Shown: positions 45,895 through 58,962 of the stretch, piece after piece
How positions within the stretch are numbered: the stretch's first letter is position 1
Layout: every line of letters begins with the position of its first letter
Source: Methylobacterium isbiliense
GTDB taxonomy: Bacteria; Pseudomonadota; Alphaproteobacteria; Rhizobiales; Beijerinckiaceae
DNA: 64,000 nucleotides
Reading direction: 5' to 3'
Assembly: GCF_022179325.1 (NCBI RefSeq)
Contig: NZ_BPQQ01000043.1
Coordinates: 1 to 64,000 of the forward strand
Translations under genes and position numbers: made by a program
The notes under the pieces: generated by a model
The model's database searches: none
Seen by the model: the letters and a program-made list of their open reading frames with translations, nothing else
Told to the model about the DNA's origin: nothing

Positions 45895-46458
45895 ATGCGG
45901 TGCCCCTACTGCGGCGGCCTCGACACGCAGGTGAAGGATTCGCGGCCGAGCGACGATGCCTCGGCCATCCGGCGCCGCCGGATCTGCCCCGATTGCGGCG
46001 GCCGCTTCACCACCTTCGAGCGCGTGCAGCTGCGCGAACTCACTGTCGTGAAGCGGTCCGGCCGCAAGGTGCCGTTCGACCGCGACAAGCTGCAGCGGTC
46101 GGTGGACGTGGCCCTGCGCAAGCGCCCGGTCGAGCCGGAGCGGGTCGAGCGGCTGGTGAGCGGCATCACCCGCCAGCTGGAGAGCGCGGGCGAGCCGGAG
46201 GTCACGAGCGAGGCCATCGGCGAACTCGTCATGGAGGGCCTGAAGGGCCTCGACGACGTCGCCTACGTGCGCTTCGCCTCGGTCTACAAGAATTTCCGCG
46301 AGGCCCGCGACTTCGAGGAGCTGCTCGGGCGCCTCAGCGCCGACCAGCAGGTCGGTGCCGACCAGCAGGTCGGTGCCGACCAGCAGGTCGGTGTTGACCA
46401 GCAGCAGGCGGGGGAGGGCGGGGAGGCGCCGGCGCGGCGCGCCCGGTCGCGGGCGTGA
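45895..46458 (+). CDS. nrdR: Transcriptional repressor NrdR
   Basis: 187 residues. An N-terminal zinc ribbon (MRCPYCGG ... [12 protein letters not shown], residues 1-~36) precedes an ATP-cone domain (~49-139: [15 protein letters not shown] ... [14 protein letters not shown]). NrdR senses (d)ATP and represses ribonucleotide reductase genes. The usual protein is about 150-160 residues; here a C-terminal tail contains three ADQQVG repeats and a fourth variant (VDQQQ), encoded by an 18-bp tandem repeat. The stop overlaps the ribD GTG start (GTGA), and the nrdR-ribD linkage is conserved in alphaproteobacteria. Confidence 0.95.
   Translation: MRCPYCGGLDTQVKDSRPSDDASAIRRRRICPDCGGRFTTFERVQLRELTVVKRSGRKVPFDRDKLQRSVDVALRKRPVEPERVERLVSGITRQLESAGEPEVTSEAIGELVMEGLKGLDDVAYVRFASVYKNFREARDFEELLGRLSADQQVGADQQVGADQQVGVDQQQAGEGGEAPARRARSRA
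46339..46407 (+). repeat. Tandem self-complementary 18-bp repeats in the nrdR tail
   Basis: GCCGACCAGCAGGTCGGT occurs at 46339-46356, 46357-46374 and 46375-46392, then a degenerate fourth copy (GTTGACCAGCAGCAG). Each unit folds as CCGACC-AGCA-GGTCGG, a 6-bp stem with a 4-nt loop. The mRNA would therefore carry three adjacent identical hairpins about 60 nt before the ribD start, while the protein gains ADQQVG repeats. Confidence 0.88.
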
Positions 46459-47558
46459 GCGCGCCCGACCCCGACCAGCGCTTCATGCGGCTGGCGCTCG
46501 CCCTCGGGCGGCGCCATCTCGGGCGCACCTGGCCCAATCCCTCCGTCGGCGCGGTGATCGTCGCGGGGCCCCCGGGTGCCGAGCGCATCGTGGCGCAGGG
46601 TGTGACGCAGCCGGGAGGGCGCCCGCACGCGGAGCGCATCGCGCTGATGGAGGCGGGTCCGGCGGCGCGGGATGCCACCCTGTACGTCACCCTCGAACCC
46701 TGCTCGCATCACGGCCGCACGGCGCCCTGCGCCGATGCGGTCGTCGCCGCCGGCATCGCCCGGGTGGTGAGCGCCATGGACGACCCCGATCCGCGGGTCG
46801 CGGGGCGCGGCCATGCGCGGCTGCGGCAGGCGGGCGTGGCCGTCACGGTCGGCGTGCTCGGCGAGGAGGCCCGGCACGCGCATCGCGGCCACATCACCCG
46901 CGTGGTGGAGAGCCGCCCGGCCGTGCAGCTCAAGCTCGCGCGCACCCCGGACGGCTTCGCGGCCGGCGGGCCGGGCCGGCTCCTGATCACCGGCCCGCTC
47001 GCGAATGCGCGGATCCACCTCATGCGCGCGCATGCGGACGCGATCATGGTCGGCGTGGGCACGGTGCTGGCCGACGATCCGGCCCTGACGGTGCGCCTGG
47101 CCGGCCTCGAAGGCCGCTCACCCCTGCGCGTCGTGCTCGATTCGCAGCTGCGCACCCCCTCGTCGGCCCGCCTCCTGCAGGATCGGCGCGTACCGACGCT
47201 GATCCTCGCCGCCGCGGATGCGCCCGGCGCCGCCGCGCGGCGCTTGGCGGAGGCCGGCGCCGAGGTGCTGCGCGTGCCCGGCGCTGGGCGCCTCGCCCTG
47301 CCGGCGGCCCTCGGCCTGCTGGCGCGGCGCGGCCTCACCCGGATCTTCTGCGAGGGTGGGCCGACGCTGGCCGATGCGCTGGCGCGTGACGGCCTGATCG
47401 ATGCCTGCCTCCTCATCACCGGGGCGCGGCCCCTCGGGGCGCCGGGCCTGCCGGCCGTCGGACCCGACCTTGCCGCCCTGATCGCCTCGGGCGGGCTGCG
47501 GCCCGCCGGCGAGGAGCGGGTCGGCCCGGACCTCTTCACGGCCTACGAGCGGAGCTGA
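46455..47558 (+). CDS. ribD: Bifunctional riboflavin deaminase/reductase RibD
   Basis: 367 residues starting at a GTG that overlaps the nrdR stop. The deaminase domain (1-~145) has HAERIA and [11 protein letters not shown] (zinc ligands). The reductase domain follows (~150-365, with [19 protein letters not shown] and [13 protein letters not shown]). It carries out the second and third steps of riboflavin synthesis. The next gene, ribE, starts 2 bp after its stop. Confidence 0.95.
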   Translation: MSAPDPDQRFMRLALALGRRHLGRTWPNPSVGAVIVAGPPGAERIVAQGVTQPGGRPHAERIALMEAGPAARDATLYVTLEPCSHHGRTAPCADAVVAAGIARVVSAMDDPDPRVAGRGHARLRQAGVAVTVGVLGEEARHAHRGHITRVVESRPAVQLKLARTPDGFAAGGPGRLLITGPLANARIHLMRAHADAIMVGVGTVLADDPALTVRLAGLEGRSPLRVVLDSQLRTPSSARLLQDRRVPTLILAAADAPGAAARRLAEAGAEVLRVPGAGRLALPAALGLLARRGLTRIFCEGGPTLADALARDGLIDACLLITGARPLGAPGLPAVGPDLAALIASGGLRPAGEERVGPDLFTAYERS

Positions 47559-47560
47559 CC

Positions 47561-48205
47561 ATGTTCACAGGCCTCGTGACGGATATCGGGCGCGTGACCG
47601 CCGTGGACGGCGGCGAGCGCCTGCGCCGCATCACCATCGCATCCGCCTACGATCCGGCCTCGATCGCGCTCGGCGCCTCGATCGCCTGCGGCGGCCCCTG
47701 CCTCACCGCGGTGGCGGTGGAGCCGCACGGCGCAGGCTGCCGCTTCGCGGTGGATGTCGCCGCCGAGACGCTCGCGCGCACCACCGCGGGGACATGGGCG
47801 CCGGGCACCCGGCTCAACCTGGAACGCTCCCTGAAGCTCGGGGACGAACTCGGCGGCCACCTCGTCACCGGCCATGTCGACGGGCTCGCCGAGATCGTGG
47901 CGCGCGAGGCGGTGACGGGCCAGGAGGGCGACGCCTGGGCGCCGAGCGACCGCTTCGTGCTGCGCGCGCCCGCATCCATCGCGCGCTTCATCGCCGAGAA
48001 GGGATCGGTCTGCCTCGACGGCACCTCGCTCACCGTGAACGGGGTCGAGGGCGACACCTTCACGGTGCTGCTGATCCCGCACACGCTGGCGGTGACCACC
48101 TGGGGCGAGCGGCGGGCCGGCGACCGGATCAACCTCGAGGTCGACCTGATCGCCCGCTACGCCGCCCGGCTGACCGAGGCGCACGCGGCGCTGCGATCGG
48201 CCTGA
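47561..48205 (+). CDS. ribE: Riboflavin synthase, alpha subunit
   Basis: A 214-residue protein with two lumazine-binding half repeats. It opens with the signature MFTGLVTDIGRV and has CGGPCLTAV (first half), then GHLVTGHVDGLAEIV and the second-half DGTSLTVNGVEG. It dismutates 6,7-dimethyl-8-ribityllumazine into riboflavin. It is the last gene of nrdR-ribD-ribE. Its partner, lumazine synthase ribH, lies 4 kb away on the opposite strand. Confidence 0.95.
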   Translation: MFTGLVTDIGRVTAVDGGERLRRITIASAYDPASIALGASIACGGPCLTAVAVEPHGAGCRFAVDVAAETLARTTAGTWAPGTRLNLERSLKLGDELGGHLVTGHVDGLAEIVAREAVTGQEGDAWAPSDRFVLRAPASIARFIAEKGSVCLDGTSLTVNGVEGDTFTVLLIPHTLAVTTWGERRAGDRINLEVDLIARYAARLTEAHAALRSA

Positions 48206-48237
48206 CGCACGGCCGCCGGAGCGGCGGCGTGGAGAAC

Positions 48238-48263
48238 GATGGCGGGCCGCACGGCCCGCCATC
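48238..48263. terminator. Bidirectional hairpin between ribE and hppA
   Basis: GATGGCGGGCC-GCAC-GGCCCGCCATC: 11-bp perfect stem and 4-nt loop placed between two converging genes, 33 bp after ribE and a few bases before the hppA stop. Probably ends transcripts from both sides. Confidence 0.7.
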
Positions 48264-48266
48264 GCC

Positions 48267-50408
<2,142 letters not shown>

Positions 50409-50618
50409 TCTACCGTCCTTGATGCCGGGCTTGACCCGCAAGTGTCGACGGCCACGGTGGCGAGCGGCCTCCCGTTGCGGGTCTCCCTCCCCAGAAGCGC
50501 CGGTCGTGCCGGCCAGCCGACCTTGAGTGCCAAACTTCACGGGCGAGCGCAAACGGCGCGAAAGGGTCATCCGCAGGGCAGCCGGGAAAATCTCTGCCCG
50601 ACCCGACGAAAGTCTTGC

Positions 50619-51617
50619 CTAGAAGTGGCTGAACGAGCCCGAGTCGAAGCGCCGGGGGGATCCGTCGCGGTCGCGGAAGCGCGGCGGCGCGCGGTCTCCC
50701 GTCACGGTGCCGATGCGGGTGAGCGGCACGCCGGCCGCGGCGGCCCGTGCCGTCAGGGCCGCGACCTCGGCCGGGGGCACGGCGCAGAGGATCTCGTAAT
50801 CGTCGCCCCCGGTGAGCGCGGTCGCCAGGAGAGCGGGGTTCTCGGCCGTTGCCGCCGCGGCGGCGGCGGAGAGCGGCACGGCCGCCGTCTCGACCTCGGC
50901 CCCGCAGCCCGAGGCGCGCAGCATCTTGGCGAGATCGCCGACCAGACCGTCCGACACGTCCATGCCGGCGCGGGCATGGGCCGCGAGCGCCGGGGCAAGC
51001 GCGAGCCGGGGGCGGGGATGCAGGTAGCGGTCCGCGAGATGGCGGCGATGCGCCTCGCCGATCGCGACAGCCCAGGGGGCGTCCCGCTCGCGCCGCAACC
51101 GGAGGCCCAGCGCCGCGTCGCCGATGCTGCCCGAGACGAGCAGTTCGTCACCGGCCTGCGCGGTGAACCGGCGGACCATCCGCCCGGCCGGCACCTCGCC
51201 GAGCGCCGCGATGCTCAGGAGCGTCGGCCCCGCAGCCCGCACCGTGTCGCCGCCGAGGAGCGGGCAGCCGTGGCGGGCGGCCATCTCGCCGAGCCCGGTG
51301 CAGAAGGCGGAAAGCCAGCCCTCCTCCCACGCGTCGCTGAGCGCGAGGGTGAGCAGGAATCCCCGCGGCGCCGCGCCCTTGGCGGCAAGGTCCGACAGGT
51401 TCACGCCGAGCGCCTTGACGGCCAGGGAGGCCGGCGGGTCGTCGGGAAAATAATGGACGCCCGCCACGACCGCGTCGGTGGTGAGCACGAGGTCGTGCCC
51501 GGGGCGCGGCGTCAGCACCGCCGCATCGTCCCGCAGCCCGAGCCCGCCCGGCCCCGCGAGCGGCGCGAGATAGCGGGCGATCAGATCGTCCTCGCTCGGG
51601 CGGGGGAGGGCGGACAC
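50619..51617 (-). CDS. thiL: Thiamine-monophosphate kinase ThiL
   Basis: A 332-residue AIR-synthase-fold kinase. GLGLRDDAAVLTPRPGHDLV and LTTDAVVAGVHYFPDD hold the metal-binding Asp residues; VNLSDLAAKGAAPRGF and MDVSDGLVGDLAKML are the other family motifs. It phosphorylates thiamine monophosphate to the active cofactor. It starts 6 bp after the nusB stop and is the last gene of ribH-nusB-thiL. Confidence 0.95.
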   Translation of the reverse strand: MSALPRPSEDDLIARYLAPLAGPGGLGLRDDAAVLTPRPGHDLVLTTDAVVAGVHYFPDDPPASLAVKALGVNLSDLAAKGAAPRGFLLTLALSDAWEEGWLSAFCTGLGEMAARHGCPLLGGDTVRAAGPTLLSIAALGEVPAGRMVRRFTAQAGDELLVSGSIGDAALGLRLRRERDAPWAVAIGEAHRRHLADRYLHPRPRLALAPALAAHARAGMDVSDGLVGDLAKMLRASGCGAEVETAAVPLSAAAAAATAENPALLATALTGGDDYEILCAVPPAEVAALTARAAAAGVPLTRIGTVTGDRAPPRFRDRDGSPRRFDSGSFSHF

Positions 51618-51623
51618 GCGGCC

Positions 51624-52094
51624 TCAGCCCTCGCGGGCCGCGCCGTCGAGTTCCTGCGCGCGGGCCGCGCGCGCCACCTTGTCGAGCACGGCGTTGACGA
51701 GGCCCGGCTCGTCGCCGCCGTAGAAGCTGTGCGCCACGTCGACATATTCCGAGATCGCCACCCGCACCGGCACGTCGCGGCGATAGATCACCTCGTAGGC
51801 GCCCGCCCGCAGGATGGCCCGCAGCACGGCCTCGACCCGGCGCAGGGGCCAGCCGGCCGAGAGGGCGCCGTCGAGCGCTTGGTCGATCGCCCGCTGCTCC
51901 TCGACCGCCCCGCGCAGCAGGTCGCGGAAGAAGGCGGTCTCGGCCGGCGGGTGCTCGACCCCGTCGACCACCTGCCCGATCCAGAACGCCTCGAACTCGG
52001 CCAGCGCGTCGATGACGCCCTTGCCGGAAATCTCCATCTCGTAGAGCGCCTGCACGACGGCCAGGCGGGCGCCGCTGCGCTCGGCCGGTTTCAT
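51624..52094 (-). CDS. nusB: Transcription antitermination factor NusB
   Basis: A 156-residue all-helical RNA-binding protein: [20 protein letters not shown] at the N-terminus and the conserved C-terminal region [20 protein letters not shown] ... FVNAVLDK-like (here [11 protein letters not shown]). It works with NusE on boxA of rRNA leader transcripts. The ATG overlaps the ribH stop (ATGA at 52091-52094), a coupling conserved in many bacteria. Confidence 0.95.
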   Translation of the reverse strand: MKPAERSGARLAVVQALYEMEISGKGVIDALAEFEAFWIGQVVDGVEHPPAETAFFRDLLRGAVEEQRAIDQALDGALSAGWPLRRVEAVLRAILRAGAYEVIYRRDVPVRVAISEYVDVAHSFYGGDEPGLVNAVLDKVARAARAQELDGAAREG

Positions 52095-52648
52095 CTCGAC
52101 GTGTCTCCTTCGTCTCGGGTGGGGCGGGGCGGCGTGAAGCCGATGGTGCGCTCGGCCTGCGCCGCGTCCCGCGCGCGCTTGAGGCCGAGCACCGCCAGCG
52201 CCGCCTCGGCGGCGCCCCCACCCTTGTTCATCTCGGCGACGCGGGCGCGGGCCTGCGCCTGCGCCTCGGTCTCGACCGTCAGGATACCGTTGCCGAGCGG
52301 CAGGCGCAGCACCACCGACAGGTCCATGAGGGCCCGCGCGCTCTCGCCCGCGACGATGTCGTAATGGCCGGTCTCGCCGCGGATGACGCAGCCGAGCGCC
52401 ACCACCGCGTCGAAGGGCTTGCGCGCCCGCGCGGCGGCCTCGACCAGGATCGCCACGGTCTGGGGGATCTCCAGCGCCCCCGGCACCGTCACGACCTCGG
52501 CCTCGGCGCCCGCGGCCGCGATCGCGTCGAGGGCGCCGCGCAGGAGTTCGTCGGCGATGTCGTCGTAGTAGCGCGCTTCGACGACCAGGATGCGGGCGTC
52601 CTTGAGCGACGGGCGCTCGCTCCCGCTGTCACGGCGTGGGCTCACCAT
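52091..52648 (-). CDS. ribH: 6,7-dimethyl-8-ribityllumazine synthase RibH
   Basis: 185 residues. Core motifs are [46 protein letters not shown] (with the catalytic His) and [16 protein letters not shown]. It condenses the pyrimidine made by RibD with dihydroxybutanone phosphate. The ATG at 52648 gives a slightly long N-terminus; the frame continues upstream without similarity. No FMN riboswitch core is visible before it. Confidence 0.93.
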   Translation of the reverse strand: MVSPRRDSGSERPSLKDARILVVEARYYDDIADELLRGALDAIAAAGAEAEVVTVPGALEIPQTVAILVEAAARARKPFDAVVALGCVIRGETGHYDIVAGESARALMDLSVVLRLPLGNGILTVETEAQAQARARVAEMNKGGGAAEAALAVLGLKRARDAAQAERTIGFTPPRPTRDEGDTSR

Positions 52649-52899
52649 CTCGGTCTCGATCGATTGCGAAGGGTCGAACGCGCCGGCGCCGCCATCGTTG
52701 CGACACGCCGTCCGCAGAGGGGGGAGCACTAGACCGAAGCGCCCTCGCGAACAAGCGGTCGCCCTGCGGCCGAGGCCCGCCCTTCGAGACCGGCCCTTCG
52801 AGACCGGCCCTTGCCAAACGGCCCGCGCGCCGCCAAGGGGCGCGCCAGCCGGGCCGCCGGACAAAGGCTGCAGACCCAGGCCGGGAGGACCGACACCGG

Positions 52900-54186
52900 A
52901 TGACCGACCTCGAAACCCGCACGATCCGCCGCGTCAGCCGGCGGCTGATCCCGTTCCTGATCGTCTGCTACTTCGTCGCGTATCTCGACCGGGTGAACGT
53001 CGGCTTCGCGGCGCTGACGATGAACAAGGATCTGGGCATCTCGGCCACCGCCTACGGGCTCGGCGCCGGCCTGTTCTTCCTCACCTACTTCCTGTTCGAG
53101 GTGCCCTCGAACCTCTTTCTGGAGCGGTTCGGCGCCCGGCGCTGGATCGCCCGCATCATGCTCTCCTGGGGGCTCATCTCCGGCGGCATGGCCTTCATCG
53201 GCGGCGAGACGAGCTTCTACGTGATGCGGCTCCTGCTCGGCGCGGCGGAGGCCGGCTTCTTCCCGGGCATCATCTTCTACCTCACCCTGTGGTTTCCCGC
53301 CGCCTACCGGGCGCGCATCGTCAGCGCCTTCATGGTGGCGATCCCGCTCTCCAGCCTGGTCGGCGCACCGATCTCGGGGGCGCTGCTCGAACTCGACGGG
53401 CTGCTCGGCCTCAAGGGCTGGCAGTGGCTCTACCTGATCGAGGCGGCGCCGGCCGTGATCCTGTCCGTAATCACCTTCTTCTATCTCACCGACCGGCCTG
53501 CGGATGCGGCCTGGCTCGCCCCCGACGAGCGCCAGTGGCTGGAGCGGCGGATGGCCGAGGAGGAGGCGATGCGCGGGCGCGACACCCACCAGCCCCTCTC
53601 GCGGGCGATCTTCGAGCCGCGGGTGCTCGCCATCGCGGCGATCTATTTCGGGGCCGTGGCGCTGCTCTACGGCTTCAGCTTCTTCCTGCCGCAGATCGTC
53701 AAGGCGTTCGGCCTCACCAACGTCCAGACCGGCCTCGTGACGCTGATCCCCTACACGGCCGGCACGGTGGGGCTGCTCTACTGGGGCAAGCGTTCGGACG
53801 CCAAGCGCGAGCGGCGCCGGCACCTCGCGGTGGCGCTGGCGCTCGCCTCCTTCGGGACGATCGGGGCGGCCCTCGCGGGCGATCCCGTCCTCAAGATGGT
53901 GCTGTTCTCGGCCGCCGCCTTCGGCATCTTCGCGGCGCTGCCGATCGTCTGGACGCTGCCGACCGAGACCCTCACGGGCGCGGCGGCGGCGGGCGCCATC
54001 GCGGTGGTGAATTCCATCGGCAACCTGTCGGGCTTCGTCGCGCCCTACGCGGTGGGCGCGATCAAGGACCGCACCGGCGACTTCACCTGGGGCCTCATCG
54101 CCATCTCGGCCGCGGGGCTGATCGGCATCGTGGTGGTGCTGCGTCTCGGCCACGCGCGGGCCGCCGCATCCCCTCCGGCCGGGTGA
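52900..54186 (+). CDS. MFS transporter, anion:cation symporter family (second copy)
   Basis: A 428-residue, 12-helix permease, clearly paralogous to the one at 19.8 kb. It has [16 protein letters not shown] after helix 1, the [20 protein letters not shown] loop, [20 protein letters not shown], and a late [10 protein letters not shown]-like segment ([17 protein letters not shown]). Substrate is an organic anion by family. The ATG at 52900 follows GGGAGGA. It is divergent from ribH; the spacer holds a 14-bp direct repeat (CCCTTCGAGACCGG, twice, near 52790-52817). Confidence 0.87.
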   Translation: MTDLETRTIRRVSRRLIPFLIVCYFVAYLDRVNVGFAALTMNKDLGISATAYGLGAGLFFLTYFLFEVPSNLFLERFGARRWIARIMLSWGLISGGMAFIGGETSFYVMRLLLGAAEAGFFPGIIFYLTLWFPAAYRARIVSAFMVAIPLSSLVGAPISGALLELDGLLGLKGWQWLYLIEAAPAVILSVITFFYLTDRPADAAWLAPDERQWLERRMAEEEAMRGRDTHQPLSRAIFEPRVLAIAAIYFGAVALLYGFSFFLPQIVKAFGLTNVQTGLVTLIPYTAGTVGLLYWGKRSDAKRERRRHLAVALALASFGTIGAALAGDPVLKMVLFSAAAFGIFAALPIVWTLPTETLTGAAAAGAIAVVNSIGNLSGFVAPYAVGAIKDRTGDFTWGLIAISAAGLIGIVVVLRLGHARAAASPPAG

Positions 54187-54365
54187 GCGGGGCAAAAAGG
54201 CGGGCAGAAGCGCCGCGGCATGCTGGCGCCCCGGCCCGGACCGTGGCAGAGAGCGGCCGCGCGGGCGACGCCCGGTCGCATTGCACGCGCGCTCGGGGTG
54301 GTGCTTCGGTCCGCCGGAACCGGGGGTCTCGCCCTCGAAACCTGCCCCAGGATTGTGGTTCGCGC

Positions 54366-54986
54366 ATGGCCGAAGGGTCTGCTGCGGGCTTCGCCTTCGT
54401 TGTTTCTCGGGAGAGCCGGAACTTGGCCACGACCGTCGCCCCCTCCGACGCCGCGCATCCGCACGGGACGACCCGCCGGGACTTCCTCTACCTCGCCACG
54501 GGCGCGGGCGCCGCGGTCGGCGCCGCCGCGCTCGCCTGGCCCTTCGTCGCCTCGATGGCGCCGGACGCCGAGACGGTGGCGGCGGGCGCGCCGATCGAGG
54601 TCGACCTCACGCCGATCACCGAGGGCCAGATCATCAACGTGTTCTGGCGCGGCAAGCTGATCTTCGTGCGCCGTCTCACTCAGAAGGAGATCGGGGAGAT
54701 GAAGGCGGTCCAGGCCGCCCAGATGATCGACCCGGCGCCCTTCTACGCCCGCGTCAAGGAGGGCCACGACCAGTGGCTCGTGGCCTACGGCAACTGCACC
54801 CATCTCGGCTGCGTGCCGATCGCCAACCAGGGCGGCCATCCGGGCTGGGGCTGCCCCTGCCACGGCTCCCTGTTCGACGCCGTCGGGCGCGTGACCCGCG
54901 GCCCGGCCCCGATCAACCTGCCAATCCCGCCCTACGCCTTCCAGGGCGACGCCAAGGTGCGCATCGGCGAAGGCGCCACGGCCTGA
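54366..54986 (+). CDS. petA: Ubiquinol-cytochrome c reductase Rieske iron-sulfur subunit
   Basis: Up to 206 residues. A Tat-type N-terminal anchor ([18 protein letters not shown]) precedes a soluble domain with the [2Fe-2S] boxes CTHLGCVP and CPCHGSLFD. It transfers electrons from quinol to cytochrome c1 in complex III. The ATG at 54366 may not be the true start: a TTG at 54423 (giving [12 protein letters not shown]...) follows GGGAGA by about 8 bp and would give the usual 187-residue length. First gene of petABC; petB begins 31 bp downstream. Confidence 0.93.
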   Translation: MAEGSAAGFAFVVSRESRNLATTVAPSDAAHPHGTTRRDFLYLATGAGAAVGAAALAWPFVASMAPDAETVAAGAPIEVDLTPITEGQIINVFWRGKLIFVRRLTQKEIGEMKAVQAAQMIDPAPFYARVKEGHDQWLVAYGNCTHLGCVPIANQGGHPGWGCPCHGSLFDAVGRVTRGPAPINLPIPPYAFQGDAKVRIGEGATA

Positions 54987-55017
54987 CCCCTCACATCCAG
55001 AACAACGGGCTGTCCTC

Positions 55018-56304
55018 ATGAGCGCACACGCCACGACTTACGTCCCCAAGAGCGGCATCGCCAAGTGGTTCGAGGCGCGGCTGCCGATCATCGGCCTCGT
55101 CCACTCGTCGTTCATCGCCTTCCCGATCCCGCGCAACCTGAACTACTTCTGGACGTTCGGCGCGATCCTGATCGTGATGCTGGCCTCCCAGATCGTCACC
55201 GGCGTCTGGCTGGCCATGCACTACCAGCCCTCGGCCAGCGAGGCGTTCAACTCCGTCGAGCACATCATGCGCGACGTGAATTACGGCTGGCTTCTGCGCT
55301 ACATGCACGCCAACGGCGCCTCGATGTTCTTCATCGCGGTCTACGTGCACATGTTCCGCAACCTCTACTACGGGTCCTATAAGGCCCCGCGTGAGGTGCT
55401 CTACATCCTCGGCGTCATCATCTACCTGCTGATGATGGCGACCGCCTTCCTCGGCTACACCCTGCCCTGGGGGCAGATGTCGTTCTGGGGCGCCACCGTC
55501 ATCACGAACATCCTGGCGGCGATCCCGATCGTCGGCGACACCATCCAGAGCCTGCTCTGGGGCGGCTACTCGGTCGGCAACCCGACCATCAACCGCTTCT
55601 TCTCGCTGCACTACCTGCTGCCGTTCATGATCGCCGGCGTCGTCGTGCTGCACGTCTGGGCGCTGCACGTCACGGGCCAGAACAACCCGACCGGCATCCC
55701 GATCAAGACCGGCAAGGACGCGGTGCCCTTCACCCCCTACGCGACCATCAAGGACGTGTTCGCGGTGGTGGTGTTCTTCGTGTTCTTCGCCTACTGGATC
55801 TTCCTGCAGCCGAACTATCTCGGCCACGCCGACAACTACATCCCGGCGAATCCCGGCGTGACGCCCGCGCACATCGTGCCCGAATGGTACTTCCTGCCGT
55901 TCTACGCGATCCTGCGCGCGGTGCCGGACAAGCTCGGCGGCGTGATCCTGATGTTCGGCGCGGTGATCATCCTGGCCTTCGCGCCCTGGCTCGACACCTC
56001 GCGGGTCCGCTCGGCGAACTACCGCCCGATCTACCGGCAGTTCTTCTGGGTGTTCATCGCCTGCTGCTTCCTGCTCGGCTGGCTCGGCGCCAAGCCGCCG
56101 GAGGGAGGCTACGTGCTCGCGGCGCGCGTCGCCACGTTCTACTACTTCGCCCACTTCCTGCTGGTGATGCCGCTCGTCGGGCTGTTCGAGACGCCCAAGC
56201 CCCTCCCGGGCTCGATCCTTGAGAGCGTCACCGGACCCGGCAAGCAGGTCGGTGCCTCCGGCATGCCGGCCGGCGCCGCCGCCGCCCCGCCGACCAAGGG
56301 CTGA
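55018..56304 (+). CDS. petB: Cytochrome b subunit of complex III
   Basis: A 428-residue integral membrane protein with 8-9 helices. The haem-binding His pairs are in the second and fourth helices ([21 protein letters not shown]; then SLHYLLPF and [11 protein letters not shown]), and the quinol-site motif [16 protein letters not shown] is intact. It is of the full-length type, with b6- and subunit IV-like parts in one chain. The C-terminal ~30 residues are Ala/Pro-rich. Middle gene of petABC. Confidence 0.97.
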   Translation: MSAHATTYVPKSGIAKWFEARLPIIGLVHSSFIAFPIPRNLNYFWTFGAILIVMLASQIVTGVWLAMHYQPSASEAFNSVEHIMRDVNYGWLLRYMHANGASMFFIAVYVHMFRNLYYGSYKAPREVLYILGVIIYLLMMATAFLGYTLPWGQMSFWGATVITNILAAIPIVGDTIQSLLWGGYSVGNPTINRFFSLHYLLPFMIAGVVVLHVWALHVTGQNNPTGIPIKTGKDAVPFTPYATIKDVFAVVVFFVFFAYWIFLQPNYLGHADNYIPANPGVTPAHIVPEWYFLPFYAILRAVPDKLGGVILMFGAVIILAFAPWLDTSRVRSANYRPIYRQFFWVFIACCFLLGWLGAKPPEGGYVLAARVATFYYFAHFLLVMPLVGLFETPKPLPGSILESVTGPGKQVGASGMPAGAAAAPPTKG

Positions 56305-56378
56305 TCCACCCGGGGCCGCGCCCGGCGCGGCCCCGTTCCCTTCTCCACGCCGGTACAAGCTGCCCGGACAAGACGCCG

Positions 56379-57305
56379 ATGACGACGCCGAAGAGGGGCA
56401 TCGAGGGAATGATGAGAACGCGTGCTCTCGTGGCCGGCCTCGCGGCCGCGATCCTGGCCGCCACGGCCGCCTACGCGGACGAGGGAGGTCCCACGCCGCC
56501 CCGCGAGAAGTGGACCTTCTCGGGCGTGTTCGGCACCTTCGACCAAGCGCAGCTGCAGCGGGGCTTCCAGGTCTACCGCGAGGTCTGCTCCAGCTGCCAC
56601 AGCCTGCACTACGTCCGCTTCCGCAACCTCGCGGAGGAGGGCGGTCCGCACTTCTCGGCCTCGCAGGTGAAGGCGCTGGCGGCCGAGTACAAGGTCAAGG
56701 ACGGCCCGAACGACCAGGGCGAGATGTTCGAGCGGCCCGGCCGGCCGGCGGACAAGTGGCCCTCGCCGTTCCCCAACGACCAGGCGGCCGCGGCGGCCAA
56801 CGGCGGCAAGGCGCCGCCGGACCTCTCGCTGATGGCCAAGGCCCGCACCTTCAGCCGCGGCGGCCTGTGGTTCGTGATCGATTGGCTGCCCTTCGTCGGC
56901 TACACCGAGCAGGGGCCCGACTACCTCCACGCGCTCCTCAACGGCTACAAGGACTCGCCCCCGGAGGGCTTCCAGGTGCCGGAGGGCGGGCACTACAACG
57001 AGTATTACCCGGGCCACATCATCGCGATGCCCAAGCCCCTGAGCGACGGGCAGGTGACCTACCCGAAGGGCGCCAACGGCCAGCCGGTCGTGCCCGAGAC
57101 CGTCGACCAGTACTCGCGCGACGTCACCGCCTTCCTGATGTGGACGGCCGAGCCGCACCTGCTCGCCCGCAAGGAGCTTGGTCTGCGCGCGATCATCTTC
57201 CTGCTCGTGCTGGCCGGCCTGCTCTACTACGTGAAGAAGAAGATCTGGTCGGACGTCGGCGGCGAGACGCACGGGCTGCAGCCCGAGCTGCACAAGACGG
57301 GCTGA
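56379..57305 (+). CDS. petC: Cytochrome c1
   Basis: About 308 residues. The N-terminal signal (RALVAGLAAAILAATAAYA) precedes the haem-binding site CSSCH (residues ~70-74). The conserved PPDLSLMAKAR and YLHALLNGY segments follow, and a C-terminal membrane anchor at ~270-286 (IIFLLVLAGLLYYVKKKIW). Three ATG codons are possible (56379, 56409, 56412); those at 56409/56412 give the shortest signal peptide. Last gene of petABC, closed by a clear terminator. Confidence 0.94.
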   Translation: MTTPKRGIEGMMRTRALVAGLAAAILAATAAYADEGGPTPPREKWTFSGVFGTFDQAQLQRGFQVYREVCSSCHSLHYVRFRNLAEEGGPHFSASQVKALAAEYKVKDGPNDQGEMFERPGRPADKWPSPFPNDQAAAAANGGKAPPDLSLMAKARTFSRGGLWFVIDWLPFVGYTEQGPDYLHALLNGYKDSPPEGFQVPEGGHYNEYYPGHIIAMPKPLSDGQVTYPKGANGQPVVPETVDQYSRDVTAFLMWTAEPHLLARKELGLRAIIFLLVLAGLLYYVKKKIWSDVGGETHGLQPELHKTG

Positions 57306-57324
57306 GGCCGGATCGGCGACAGCG

Positions 57325-57354
57325 AGAGGCCCCGAAAGGGGCCTCTTTTCTTTT
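57325..57354 (+). terminator. Rho-independent terminator after petC
   Basis: AGAGGCCCC-GAAA-GGGGCCTCT with a GNRA loop, then TTTCTTTT. A textbook intrinsic terminator, 20 bp after petC and 23 bp before mtnP. Confidence 0.93.
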
Positions 57355-57377
57355 GCGCGGGGACGAAGGAGACCCTC

Positions 57378-58247
<870 letters not shown>

Positions 58248-58323
58248 ACCGCGCATAACCCCCTGGCGCCGGGCCGGGCTGCCCGGTTACAAGGCAGCCC
58301 GTTCCACGCCGCGATCAGGACCG

Positions 58324-58926
58324 ATGACCGACACCCCCTCCCGCACCGGCCGCGTCAGCCGGCGGACGGCCGAGACCGACGTGAGCGTCGCGATCGACCT
58401 CGACGGCACCGGACGGGCCGCGATCGACACGGGCGTCGGCTTCCTCGACCACATGCTGGAGCTCTTCGCCCGGCACGCCCTGTTCGACCTCGACGTCACG
58501 GTGAAGGGCGACCTGCACGTCGACCAGCACCACACCACCGAGGATGCGGGCATCGCGCTCGGCCAAGCCTTCGCGCAGGCGCTCGGGACGAAGCGCGGCA
58601 TCCGCCGCTACGCCGACCTGCACCTGCCGATGGACGAGGCCTTGACCCGCGTCGCCGTCGACATCTCGGGGCGCCCCTTCCTGGTGTTTCGCACCGCGTT
58701 CGCCCGCGAGAAGATCGGCGCCTTCGACACCGAGCTGGTGCGCGAGTGGTTCCAGGCCTTCGCCATGAACGCCGGGATCACGCTCCACGTGGAGACCCTC
58801 TACGGCGACAACCAGCACCACATCGCCGAGAGCTGCTACAAGGGGCTGGCACGGGCCTTGCGCCACGCGGTCGCCATCGACCCGCGCGAGGGGGACCGGG
58901 TGCCGTCGACCAAGGGCTCGCTCTGA
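58324..58926 (+). CDS. hisB: Imidazoleglycerol-phosphate dehydratase HisB
   Basis: A 200-residue monofunctional dehydratase with the duplicated metal-binding motifs [13 protein letters not shown] and [14 protein letters not shown] in the first half, and [13 protein letters not shown] in the second. It performs the seventh step of histidine synthesis. The phosphatase domain of enteric HisB is absent, as usual in alphaproteobacteria. First gene of the his cluster here; a DUF2628 gene follows after 36 bp. Confidence 0.96.
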   Translation: MTDTPSRTGRVSRRTAETDVSVAIDLDGTGRAAIDTGVGFLDHMLELFARHALFDLDVTVKGDLHVDQHHTTEDAGIALGQAFAQALGTKRGIRRYADLHLPMDEALTRVAVDISGRPFLVFRTAFAREKIGAFDTELVREWFQAFAMNAGITLHVETLYGDNQHHIAESCYKGLARALRHAVAIDPREGDRVPSTKGSL

Positions 58927-58962
58927 GGACCAGCCTCGCGAACCCGCCGCGGAGAGCGTTCG

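Noticed and set aside
52649-52899. FMN riboswitch upstream of ribH
   Set aside because: The conserved AGGG...GGCGGT-type core is absent; only a short direct repeat is present.
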